Shown here: one piece after another, positions 1 through 6,059 of the stretch | Numbering within the stretch: position 1 is the stretch's first letter | How the letters are laid out: each line of letters starts with the position of its first letter | Assembly: GCA_020216805.1 (NCBI GenBank) | Contig: JAIWNN010000007.1 | Coordinates: 1 to 13,106 of the forward strand | Source: Desulfarculus sp. | Lineage (GTDB): Bacteria; Desulfobacterota; Desulfarculia; Desulfarculales; Desulfarculaceae | Direction: 5' to 3' | Length of the DNA: 13,106 nt | The notes under the pieces: model-generated | Told to the model about the DNA's origin: nothing | What the model saw: only the letters and a program-made list of their open reading frames with translations | The model's database searches: none | Made by a program: the position numbers and the translations under genes

Positions 1-83
1 CGCTGGCGCAGGCGCTTGCCCAGGGTGGATTTGCCGGCCCCGGGCGGGCCGGAGAGCACGAACACCTGGCCCGCCACGCTCAC
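1..83 (-). CDS. gmk: Guanylate kinase, N-terminal fragment (cut by the window edge)
   Basis: This is the first 27 codons of a P-loop kinase that runs off the left edge. It starts at GTG (81-83), and the fragment carries the Walker A motif GPPGAGKST at about residues 12-20, preceded by the short strand QVFVLS. That pattern, placed directly after remA, is typical of guanylate kinase, which phosphorylates GMP to GDP in the cytoplasm. The GTG overlaps the remA TGA stop by four bases (GTGA), and a GAGG about seven bases upstream could serve as ribosome binding site. A second in-frame GTG two codons later is a less likely start. The identity rests on the P-loop and the well-known yicC-remA-gmk gene order; the GMP-binding region is outside the window, so another P-loop kinase cannot be fully excluded. 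Confidence 0.85.
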   Translation of the reverse strand, partial: MSVAGQVFVLSGPPGAGKSTLGKRLRQ

Positions 84-373
84 AACTCGGCCTCGGTGTC
101 GTCGGAGATGGAGATCACCGCGCCCTCGTACACGGTCTGTTCGTAGCGCTGGGCGATGGTCTCGGCCTGGATGGCCGAGAGGATGACGTGACCGGAGTCG
201 GTGACGATGATGGAGCGGGTGCGCCGGCCCTGGGTGGCGTCCACCAGGCGGTGAGATTCGCGGGCCTCGTCGCGCAGGCGTTTCATGGGCGAACTGCCGG
301 GGTTGACGATGGCCACCACCCGGCGGGCCACCACCGCGTTGCCGAAACCGATGTTCAGGAGCTTGCCGGCCAA
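80..373 (-). CDS. remA: RemA/DUF370 family DNA-binding regulator
   Basis: A 97-residue protein matching the RemA (DUF370) family along its whole length: LLNIGFGN at 5-12, RRVVAIVNP at 17-25, then [24 protein letters not shown] around 44-67 and ETIAQR at 71-76. In Bacillus subtilis RemA is a ring-forming DNA-binding activator of biofilm matrix genes, and an arginine pair in the GRRTR loop is important for DNA binding. The same pair is present here as R50 and R51. The start must be TTG (371-373): an in-frame TAG lies immediately before it, and the next ATG (residue 30) would delete the conserved N terminus. A GGAG sits eight bases upstream. The C-terminal tail after residue 77 ([15 protein letters not shown]) is acidic and poorly recognisable. 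The function in Gram-negatives is largely unstudied; a role in envelope or matrix gene control is inference. Confidence 0.93.
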   Translation of the reverse strand: MAGKLLNIGFGNAVVARRVVAIVNPGSSPMKRLRDEARESHRLVDATQGRRTRSIIVTDSGHVILSAIQAETIAQRYEQTVYEGAVISISDDTEAEL

Positions 374-385
374 CTATCCGTCTCC
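371..385 (-). promoter_or_regulatory. Ribosome binding site and TTG start that fix the remA N terminus
   Basis: On the minus strand a GGAG (382-385) is followed by eight bases and then TTG (371-373). The codon just before TTG is an in-frame TAG (374-376), so no longer in-frame product is possible. The conserved RemA sequence begins right after the TTG, which makes this the start even though it is a rare start codon. Confidence 0.7.
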
Positions 386-398
386 ATCATGCTGCCCA

Positions 399-425
399 CC
401 GGCCCAGCCATGTTACGCTGGCCGG
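399..425 (-). other. Imperfect hairpin between the cysteine-rich membrane gene and remA
   Basis: The arms 399-408 and 417-425 are complementary over nine pairs with one bulged base and an eight-base loop. The hairpin begins a few bases after the upstream TAA stop (431-433) and lies ahead of the remA ribosome binding site. No T-run follows it on the transcribed strand, so it is not a classical intrinsic terminator. It could be an RNA-stability or attenuation element, or a chance product of the high G+C content. Confidence 0.3.
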
Positions 426-430
426 CCTGG

Positions 431-970
431 TTATAGTCCGCTGGCCTGGGCCTCCCGCTCGATCACCTCGGCGGCCACCTCCGGATAGTACTTGGCCATG
501 CAGTCCGGGCACAAGCCATGGGTGATGCGGGCCAAATGATAGCGCGCCAGGTAGGCGTCCACCTCCTGCCAATAGCCCTCGTCGTTGCGGACCTTCTTGC
601 AGCCCGCGCAGACCGGCAACAGCTTGCGCAGGCGGGATACCTCCTCCAGGGTCTGGCTCAGCCGGAGGTTGGTTTCACTGAGCCTGCGCGCATAGCGGAC
701 CAGGTCCACCAAGCGGCGCACGGAATAGAAGATCAGGAGAATCGCGACGAAAACCGCCAGGCTGAACAGCTCGTCAAGCTCGTATTCCTCGTGGGCGCGG
801 GTGTAGGCCGCGATGTGTTCCAGGAAATCATATTCGCGCGCCAACAGGTAGAACAGCAGGGCCAGGGTCAACAAGATCAGGGCGTCCACCACGGCCCGGT
901 GGCGCAGGGCGCCGGCTCCGGGCTTGGCGCCAGTGACCGCCCGGGCAGGCGCTCCTCCTTGGTTGGCCAT
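431..970 (-). CDS. Two-helix membrane protein with cytoplasmic CxxC...HxxCxxC domain, unknown function
   Basis: I recognise no named gene. The 179-residue protein has a basic N terminus (R10, K16, R23, R25), a first membrane helix at about 27-44, an acidic loop (45-68), a second helix at about 69-86, and a basic segment (R85, R86, R91) leading into a likely coiled coil at about 95-117. By the positive-inside rule both ends are cytoplasmic. The tail has C121-x2-C124, then H151-x2-C154-x2-C157, around the motifs LLPVCAGCKKVR, YWQEVDAYL and HGLCPDCMAKYYPE. From memory, near-identical modules cap the C terminus of PAS-domain proteins and response regulators in Deltaproteobacteria, and the spacing suggests a metal (probably zinc) site. 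No catalytic sensor domain is present. The ATG start has AAGGAG ten bases upstream. The gene separates yicC from remA, which are often adjacent. It may be a membrane-anchored sensor or scaffold; that is inference. Confidence 0.8.
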   Translation of the reverse strand: MANQGGAPARAVTGAKPGAGALRHRAVVDALILLTLALLFYLLAREYDFLEHIAAYTRAHEEYELDELFSLAVFVAILLIFYSVRRLVDLVRYARRLSETNLRLSQTLEEVSRLRKLLPVCAGCKKVRNDEGYWQEVDAYLARYHLARITHGLCPDCMAKYYPEVAAEVIEREAQASGL

Positions 971-988
971 GGGTCCACGGCTCCTTCC

Positions 989-1031
989 CCGGATCGTGTC
1001 GTCCCATCGCCCGCGGCTTTTCCCGATCCGG
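989..1031 (-). other. Inverted repeat directly after yicC
   Basis: Perfect eight-base arms at 989-996 and 1024-1031 flank a 27-base spacer that contains the palindrome CCGCGG (1011-1016). The distal arm abuts the yicC TAA stop (1032-1034), and the proximal arm ends just before the ribosome binding site of the next gene. There is no T-run after it, so termination is doubtful. It may be a weak attenuator, a protein-binding site, or chance. Confidence 0.25.
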
Positions 1032-1910
1032 TTACTCTATATTCTGCACCTGCTCTCGCACCCTTTCCAACTCCGCTTTCAATTCCACGATCAATTGGCT
1101 GGCCTCGGCGTCGGGGCTTTTGGAGCCCATGGTGTTGGCCTCGCGGTTGAGCTCTTGGATCAGGAAATCCAGTTTGCGCCCCACCGCCTCCGGGGAGGCC
1201 AGGAAGGCCCGGAACTGCTCAAGGTGGCTGCGGGCGCGCACCGCCTCCTCGGTGATGTCGCATTTGTCGGCCAGGATGGCCACCTCCAGGGCCAGGCGCT
1301 GGGGGTCCATCTCCACCTGGTCCATCAGCTTGGCGATGCGCTCATTCAGGCGCTGACGGTAGTTCTCCACGATCTCCGGGGCCCGGGCCGCAGCCTGATC
1401 GAACAGCTCGCCCAGGCGGTCCAGGCGTTGCTGCAGGTCCTGGGCCAGGGTCGCGCCCTCGGCCGCGCGCATGGCGTCCAACTCGTCCAGGGCTTGGTCC
1501 AGGGCCGGGCGCACCTGGTCCCACAGGGCGTCCAGGTCCGGGGACTCCTCCTGGGCCAGGACCAGGTCGCGATTGCTGAGATACGGCGCCAATCCAGGGT
1601 CGTGGTCGCTGCCCAGCTCCTCGCGCAGCTCGTCCAACACCCGGCGATACTCGCGCACCAAGGGGCGGTTCAACACCAGGCGCGGCGGGGCCTGCACCGC
1701 GCCCGAGGCGCTGATGCTCAAGGAAACCCGGCCGCGGATCAGGCGCTCGCCCAGGTGCTTCTTGATCCGGTCCTCCAGGGCGGCCAGGCCGGAGGGCAGG
1801 CGTAGATGATGGTCCAGAAAACGGGAGTTGACCGTGCGCAGCTCCACCACCCAGGCTCCCTCGCCCACCGCCGACTGTCCCCGGCCATAGCCGGTCATGG
1901 ACTTGATCAA
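1032..1910 (-). CDS. yicC: YicC family protein (endoribonuclease family)
   Basis: A 292-residue full-length YicC protein (the E. coli protein is about the same size). The N terminus MIKSMTGYGRG, with VVELRTVNSRFLDHHLRLP at about 21-39, is the YicC N-terminal domain. The C-terminal DUF1732 signature GRKLDFLIQELNREANTMGSKS sits at about 244-265, followed by a helical tail. E. coli YicC has been reported as an endoribonuclease involved in small-RNA turnover; acidic and basic residues in the C-terminal block are conserved here. The start is TTG (1908-1910). It restores the family's usual M-I-[RK]-S-M-T beginning, stands six bases after a strong AAGGAGG, and follows the DUF4416 stop by two bases. 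The internal ATG (1896-1898) has no comparable site. Upstream coding in this frame back to 2213 is out-of-frame shadow of the neighbour. The tight spacing implies translational coupling. Confidence 0.93.
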   Translation of the reverse strand: MIKSMTGYGRGQSAVGEGAWVVELRTVNSRFLDHHLRLPSGLAALEDRIKKHLGERLIRGRVSLSISASGAVQAPPRLVLNRPLVREYRRVLDELREELGSDHDPGLAPYLSNRDLVLAQEESPDLDALWDQVRPALDQALDELDAMRAAEGATLAQDLQQRLDRLGELFDQAAARAPEIVENYRQRLNERIAKLMDQVEMDPQRLALEVAILADKCDITEEAVRARSHLEQFRAFLASPEAVGRKLDFLIQELNREANTMGSKSPDAEASQLIVELKAELERVREQVQNIE

Positions 1911-1923
1911 GCTTATCCTCCTT
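1908..1923 (-). promoter_or_regulatory. Strong Shine-Dalgarno that selects the yicC TTG start
   Basis: AAGGAGG on the minus strand (1917-1923) is part of the last DUF4416 codons (Gln-Gly-Gly). It lies six bases before the TTG at 1908-1910. The DUF4416 TAA (1913-1915) falls between them, so ribosomes finishing DUF4416 stop right at the yicC start. The ATG four codons inside yicC is too far from this site to be preferred. Confidence 0.75.
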
Positions 1924-2458
1924 GCGCGGCGGCCTGGCGCAGCCGCCAGAGATGACGCCGCCGCAGGCCGGACATGATCTGGCCCAGCTCCTGGCCGGCG
2001 TAGTCGGGATAGGTCCAGGGCAGGGCCTGGTACCGTCCCTGGCGGTACCAAAGAGTCAACTCCTGCCAGAGTCCATTGCCCGGATCGAGGGGCAGGCGAT
2101 GGCCGTTGTACTTGGTGGTGGCCAGGATCAGGCTGTCGCCGGTCAACAGCCCGGGGTCCAGATTGACCACTCGTCGTCCCTGGATCGCCAAGTCGGCCTC
2201 CAAAGCCCGGCACGCCAACTTGACCCGGACCAGTTCATCCAGCCCCACCGGCTCGCGAAAAGCCAGCAAACGGCGGGTCAGCGGCGCACCCATCTCGGCG
2301 GCGTAATACCCGTCGCCGGGAAAGGCCAGCGGCCGACTCAGGTAGTCCACCGCCCCCCAGCTCCGGGCCAAACGACGCACCGCCTCGGCCCGGGGCGCCT
2401 CACTGGCGGCCAGCAAGCTGACCACCAGGCAGGCCCGGGTTGGCGGTGGACCCGGCAT
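1913..2458 (-). CDS. DUF4416 family protein, function unknown
   Basis: A 181-residue protein that I assign to DUF4416 from its characteristic order of motifs: YYAAEMGAPLTRRLLAF at about 51-67, LVRVKLACRALE at 76-87, RRVVNLDPGLL at 95-105, LILATTKYNGHRLPL at 110-124, and LWQELTLWYRQGRYQALPWTYPDY at about 130-153. The length agrees with the family. There is no signal peptide or membrane helix, so it is probably cytoplasmic. No function is established. The conserved NLDPG, LATxK and WTYPDY blocks rich in charged and aromatic residues could form a nucleotide or sugar-binding pocket, but that is a guess. ATG at 2456-2458 has GGGAG seven bases upstream and begins 32 bases after the ugd stop; longer readings to 2632 overlap ugd in a different frame and are rejected. 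It is two bases from yicC, so the two are surely co-expressed. Confidence 0.88.
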   Translation of the reverse strand: MPGPPPTRACLVVSLLAASEAPRAEAVRRLARSWGAVDYLSRPLAFPGDGYYAAEMGAPLTRRLLAFREPVGLDELVRVKLACRALEADLAIQGRRVVNLDPGLLTGDSLILATTKYNGHRLPLDPGNGLWQELTLWYRQGRYQALPWTYPDYAGQELGQIMSGLRRRHLWRLRQAAAQGG

Positions 2459-2490
2459 TGGTCGTCTCCCAGGGTCGACCCGCCCCGACC

Positions 2491-3795
2491 CTAGGGCCGG
2501 CCGACGCTGACGTAGGTGAAACCCTCGTCGCGCACCTTCTGGGGGTTGTAGACGTTGCGCAGGTCCACCACCACCCGTCCTTGCATCTGGGACTTGATCC
2601 GTTCCCACTCCAGGTTCCGGAACTGGTTCCACTCGGTCATGATCACCAGGCAGTCCGCGCCCTGGGCGGCGTCATAGGCGTTTTCGCAGTAGACCAGGTC
2701 CGGGATCATGCGCTTGGCCTCGGCCATGCTGGCCGGATCAAAGGCCCGCACCGTGGCCCCAGCCTCCATCAGAGCCGGCAGGATGACCAGACTGGGGGCG
2801 TCGCGCATGTCGTCGGTGTTGGGTTTGAAGGCCAGACCCAGGCAGGCCACGGTCTTGCCGGCCAGATCGCCGCCCATGGCCCGCTTGATCTTCTCCACCA
2901 TCACCAACCGCTGCCGGTGATTGACCGCCATCACCGCCTCCACGATCTGGAAGCGGTAGCCCTTGTCATGGGCCAGACGGGCGATGGCCGCGGTGTCCTT
3001 GGGGAAACAGCTGCCCCCGAAGCCCGGACCGGCGTGCAGGAACTTGGGGCCGATGCGGTTGTCCAGACCCATGCCCTTGGCCACCACGTTGACGTCCGCC
3101 CCCACCAGCTCGCAGATGTTGGCCATCTCGTTGATGAAGCTGATCTTGGTGGCCAAAAAGGCGTTGGAGGCGTACTTGATCATCTCCGCCGTCTCCACAT
3201 CGGTGACCACGAAGGGAGTCTCCAACAGATAGAGCGGGGAGTAGAGATCCTTCATGATGGCCTTGGCCTGGTCGCTGGAGGCGCCCACCACCACCCGGTT
3301 GGGCCGCATGAAGTCCTCGATGGCCGAGCCTTCGCGCAAGAACTCGGGATTGCTGACCACGTCGAACGGAATCGGCCGGGCCTGCTCCTGGCGGATGATG
3401 GCCGCCACCTGCTGGCCGGTGCCCACCGGCACCGTGCTCTTGGTGACCACCACCTTGTAGTCGGCCATGGTGCGGCCGATGGAGCGGGCCACCTCCCAGA
3501 CGTATTGCAGGTCGGCCGCGCCATCGTCGCCCTGGGGGGTGCCCACCGCGATGAAAATCACCAGGGCCTGGGCCACCCCCTGGTTGAGATCGCAGGTGAA
3601 ATGCAACCGTCCCTCGCGGACGTTCTTGGTCACCAATTCTTCCAGCCCGGGCTCGTAGATCGGCACCTTGCCGCCATTGAGCATGGCGATCTTCTTCTCG
3701 TCGTTGTCCACACAGGTGACGTTGAGCCCCAGTTCGGCGAAGCAGGTGCCAGTCACCAAACCCACGTACCCCACGCCAACCACGCAAATATTCAT
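2491..3795 (-). CDS. ugd: UDP-glucose 6-dehydrogenase
   Basis: This 434-residue enzyme oxidises UDP-glucose to UDP-glucuronate with two NAD+ in the cytoplasm. The NAD-binding loop GVGYVGLVTG is at 7-16 with D30 at the end of the second strand. Family residues in order are KSTVPVGT (T121), SNPEFLREG (148-156, with E151 and E155), the central helix EMIKYASNAFLATKISFINE (K207, N211), and the catalytic cysteine in GFGGSCFPKD (C263, D267). The C-terminal domain contains LGLAFKPNTDDMRDAPS. The length is normal and no key residue is missing. The ATG overlaps the stop of the ligase gene by four bases (ATGA), with AAAGGA eight bases upstream. UDP-glucuronate can feed acidic surface glycans or be converted to UDP-galacturonate or UDP-xylose. 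Its place in the glycan operon supports a dedicated role here, though it may also be the only copy in the cell. Confidence 0.96.
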   Translation of the reverse strand: MNICVVGVGYVGLVTGTCFAELGLNVTCVDNDEKKIAMLNGGKVPIYEPGLEELVTKNVREGRLHFTCDLNQGVAQALVIFIAVGTPQGDDGAADLQYVWEVARSIGRTMADYKVVVTKSTVPVGTGQQVAAIIRQEQARPIPFDVVSNPEFLREGSAIEDFMRPNRVVVGASSDQAKAIMKDLYSPLYLLETPFVVTDVETAEMIKYASNAFLATKISFINEMANICELVGADVNVVAKGMGLDNRIGPKFLHAGPGFGGSCFPKDTAAIARLAHDKGYRFQIVEAVMAVNHRQRLVMVEKIKRAMGGDLAGKTVACLGLAFKPNTDDMRDAPSLVILPALMEAGATVRAFDPASMAEAKRMIPDLVYCENAYDAAQGADCLVIMTEWNQFRNLEWERIKSQMQGRVVVDLRNVYNPQKVRDEGFTYVSVGRP

Positions 3796-5096
3796 GCCTC
3801 AGTTCCTTTGTCCAGCGCCGTCCCCACCGGGGTCCGGGTCGTGTCCGCGGTTGACCGGTCCAGATAGCGGCTGCCCATGGCCAATCCCGCCAGCAGCCAG
3901 AAAAACAGGCCGGTGTCATCCACGAAGAAGTCGTCGAACAGGTTGCGGATGCAGAAACCCGCCACCATGATCGCGGTGGCCGCCTGCCACAGCCTCGGGC
4001 CATCGCCCGGGAGCGGTGGAGAGCGCGGCCAGAGACAGGCCACCAAGGTGGCCATCACCGCCAGGATGGCCAGCAGACCCTGCAGGCCCAGTTGCAGGGC
4101 CAGGTCCACGAAGGTGTTATGGGCATGCCACAGCAAGGGCTGGTGGGTGCGGCGGAACTCGGGATAGGCCTTGCTGAAGCTGTGCCGGCCCAGGCCGATG
4201 CCCCGCCAGGGATTCTTGGCCAACTCCTGGGCCGAGAACTTCCAGACCGCCATCAGGTCGCCGGCGGTGCCGCCCACCGCCTCGGGATTCTCCAGCAGCT
4301 GGTGCCAGCGCTCGCCATGGTGCGAGCCCGGCGAGAGGAAGAGCACTCCCAGAACCAGCAGGCCGGCCACCGCCACCATGCAGGCGTTGCGCAGCCGGTG
4401 GTGGGTCACCACCAGGACGCACAGCCCCGTCTGGGTCACCATGGCCAGCCAGACCGCTCGGGAAAAGGTGAGGTACGCCCCGATGGCGTTGAGGAGCACC
4501 AGGGGGAGCCAGACCCACCACCAGCGGCGCGGCCCCAGGGCCAGGCCGAAGAGCAGCAGATAGGGCCAGACTTCCACCAGGTAGGTGCCATAGGAGCCGT
4601 AGCCGCTGTGCAGGGAGCCGGCCCGCACGAAGGGCTCCAGGGGGCTGCCGCCATAGGTGTGGAAAAGATAGAGCGCGGCCACCGCCATCACCCCGGAGCT
4701 CACCAGGATCGCGGCCCAGACCTGGCGCAGGTGACGCTCCTCATGGACGAAGTGCGCCGCGGTGTAGTACATCACCACACCCTTGAGCACCTCGGTGCGC
4801 AACTCCTTGAGGGTGTAGTGGAAATCCACCGCCGTAAACAGGCTGGCCACCGCCGTCAGCGCGTACAGGCCCAAGGGCAGCCAAAGGGCGGTGGCCCGAG
4901 GCCGGCGCCCAGGGTCCAAAGCCAGATTCAGACCCAGAAATAGAGCCGCACCCACCAGGCCGATCTCGCGGGCGGCGGTGATGGCCTCCATGGGAATGAT
5001 CACCGTCAGCACCAGCAGGAACAGGCGGCCCAGACGGAAGCAGAGCTCGGCCCAGGTCTCGCGTCCGGCTGGGGAGGTGACGGCCAGGGTTTCCAC
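3792..5096 (-). CDS. O-antigen ligase / Wzy-like polytopic membrane protein
   Basis: A 434-residue protein with about ten to twelve hydrophobic segments along its length (for example about 24-40, 46-60, 70-88, 125-145, 195-209, 216-231, 238-256, 331-353), characteristic of the Wzy_C/WaaL superfamily. The signature TFSRAVWLA is at 210-218. A large periplasmic-type loop (about 255-325) ends in HAHNTFVDLALQLG at 324-337, where the His matches the region needed for ligase activity. WaaL joins O-antigen from undecaprenyl diphosphate to the lipid A core at the periplasmic face of the inner membrane. Ligases and O-antigen polymerases share this fold and cannot be told apart confidently by sequence; placement among core-sugar genes favours ligase. 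It starts at GTG (5094-5096), overlapping the upstream TAG by one base (TAGTG). The ribosome binding site is weak, implying coupling. The gene ends in ATGA with ugd. Confidence 0.85.
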   Translation of the reverse strand: METLAVTSPAGRETWAELCFRLGRLFLLVLTVIIPMEAITAAREIGLVGAALFLGLNLALDPGRRPRATALWLPLGLYALTAVASLFTAVDFHYTLKELRTEVLKGVVMYYTAAHFVHEERHLRQVWAAILVSSGVMAVAALYLFHTYGGSPLEPFVRAGSLHSGYGSYGTYLVEVWPYLLLFGLALGPRRWWWVWLPLVLLNAIGAYLTFSRAVWLAMVTQTGLCVLVVTHHRLRNACMVAVAGLLVLGVLFLSPGSHHGERWHQLLENPEAVGGTAGDLMAVWKFSAQELAKNPWRGIGLGRHSFSKAYPEFRRTHQPLLWHAHNTFVDLALQLGLQGLLAILAVMATLVACLWPRSPPLPGDGPRLWQAATAIMVAGFCIRNLFDDFFVDDTGLFFWLLAGLAMGSRYLDRSTADTTRTPVGTALDKGTEA

Positions 5097-6055
5097 TAGG
5101 CCAGGTACTTTCCCTGGCGGGCCAGGTCCACCAGGATGGCCAGACCCTCCTCGTAGCCGATGCCGATCTCATAGCCCAGCACCGAGCGGGTCAGGTTCAG
5201 ATCGGCCAGGCTGGCCATCACGTCTCCGGGCCGGGGGGGGCGGAATTCGGGCTCGGCCTTGACCCCGATCAGGCGCTCCAAGATGGCCAGGAGCTCCAAG
5301 AGGTCATGGGAGCCGCCGCTGGCCACGTTCAGGGCTAGGCCGGCGGCTCCGGGCGCGGTGCAGGCGGCCAGATTGGCCGCCACCACGTTGGTGACGTAGG
5401 TGAAGTCCCGGCTCTGGCGGCCGTCGCCGAAGATCACCGGCCGCCGGCCCTCCAGCAGGGCGAAAATGAACTTGGGGATCACCGCGGCGTAGGGCGAATG
5501 CGGGTCCTGGCGGGGGCCGAACACATTGAAATAACGCAGGCTGACCGTCTCCAGGCCGTAGGCCTGGTGGAAAACCCGGCAGTAGTACTCCATGGCCACC
5601 TTATTGGCGGCGTAGGGGCTCTTGGGCCGCAGATCCATGTCCTCGCGCTTGGGCGCGAAGGGGTCCTGGCGGTCGCCATAGACCGAGGAGCTGCTGGCGC
5701 TGACCAGGCGCTTGACCTTGGCGTCGCGAGCGGCCACCAGCACGTTCAGGCCGCCGTTGAGGTTGATGTCGTGGCTCAGGATGGGATCCTCCACCGAGCG
5801 CTGCACGCTGGGTCGGGCCGCCTGGTGCAGCACGTAGTCCACCCCCTCCATGGCCCGATGACAGGTGGCCAGATCGCGGATGTCGCCCTCGATGAAGGTC
5901 AGTTGGCCGGGGCCGTTCTGGGCCGGGATCAGGTTCTCGCGTTTGCCGGTGGCCAAGTTGTCCAGGACCACCACCTCCTGGCCATCCTTGACCAGGGTCT
6001 CGGCCAGGTGGCCGCCGATGAAGCCCGCCCCACCGGTGATGAGATATTTTGCCAC
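5096..6055 (-). CDS. SDR-family NAD-dependent sugar-nucleotide epimerase/dehydratase (GalE/WbpP-like)
   Basis: A 319-residue extended short-chain dehydrogenase. It has the NAD-binding GGAGFIG at 8-14, D32 closing the second strand, GDIRD at 57-61, and HQAARPSVQRSVEDP at 77-91. Active-site features are the serine run SASSSSVYGD (119-128) and Y148-x3-K152. RYFNVFGPRQDPHSPYAAVIPKF at 174-196 and the GDGRQSRDFTYV block at 210-221 follow. The HQAA..SV..S..DP and SSSVYGD patterns resemble UDP-GlcNAc 4-epimerases such as WbpP more than classic GalE, but UDP-glucose or UDP-glucuronate 4-epimerase activity is possible; the sequence alone does not decide the substrate. It starts at GTG (6053-6055) with AAGGA nine bases upstream, four bases after the hldE1 stop. 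An eight-base C tract in codons 272-275 is noted separately. Confidence 0.9.
   Translation of the reverse strand: MAKYLITGGAGFIGGHLAETLVKDGQEVVVLDNLATGKRENLIPAQNGPGQLTFIEGDIRDLATCHRAMEGVDYVLHQAARPSVQRSVEDPILSHDINLNGGLNVLVAARDAKVKRLVSASSSSVYGDRQDPFAPKREDMDLRPKSPYAANKVAMEYYCRVFHQAYGLETVSLRYFNVFGPRQDPHSPYAAVIPKFIFALLEGRRPVIFGDGRQSRDFTYVTNVVAANLAACTAPGAAGLALNVASGGSHDLLELLAILERLIGVKAEPEFRPPRPGDVMASLADLNLTRSVLGYEIGIGYEEGLAILVDLARQGKYLA
5233..5240 (-). repeat. Eight-base homopolymer (C8 on the coding strand) inside the epimerase gene
   Basis: The plus strand reads eight G in a row at 5233-5240, which is eight C in the coding direction across codons R272 to R275 of the SDR epimerase. It is the longest homopolymer I noticed in the window. 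A one-base slip would frameshift and remove the last 45 or so residues. Confidence 0.6.
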
Positions 6056-6059
6056 GAAA

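Noticed and set aside
350..385. Tiny out-of-frame ORF (ATG ATG GAG ...) ending inside remA, a possible leader peptide
   Set aside because: It is about eleven codons long, its ATG lies just upstream of the GGAG that serves remA so it has no ribosome binding site I can point to, and there is no regulatory codon pattern; likely chance.
399..425. Intrinsic terminator after the membrane protein gene
   Set aside because: The stem is reasonable, but no T-rich tail follows on the transcribed strand, so I list it only as a hairpin.
924..1805. Plus-strand open frame of 293 codons opposite yicC
   Set aside because: Antisense shadow of a conserved YicC protein; Leu/Gln/His-rich translation without domain features.
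1911..2213. Longer yicC reading starting at 2213
   Set aside because: The extension overlaps DUF4416 in another frame and has shadow composition; the TTG at 1908-1910 gives the family N terminus and has a strong Shine-Dalgarno.
2440..3867. Long plus-strand open frame (475 codons) opposite ugd
   Set aside because: It is antisense to an unmistakable UDP-glucose dehydrogenase; the translation is His/Gly/Asp-rich with no recognisable domain, as expected from high-GC codon bias.
3966..4003. Alternative minus-strand frames through ugd and the ligase (for example 2966-4003)
   Set aside because: These are frame-shifted shadows of two clear genes, Arg/Gly-rich, with no frameshift visible in the true frames.
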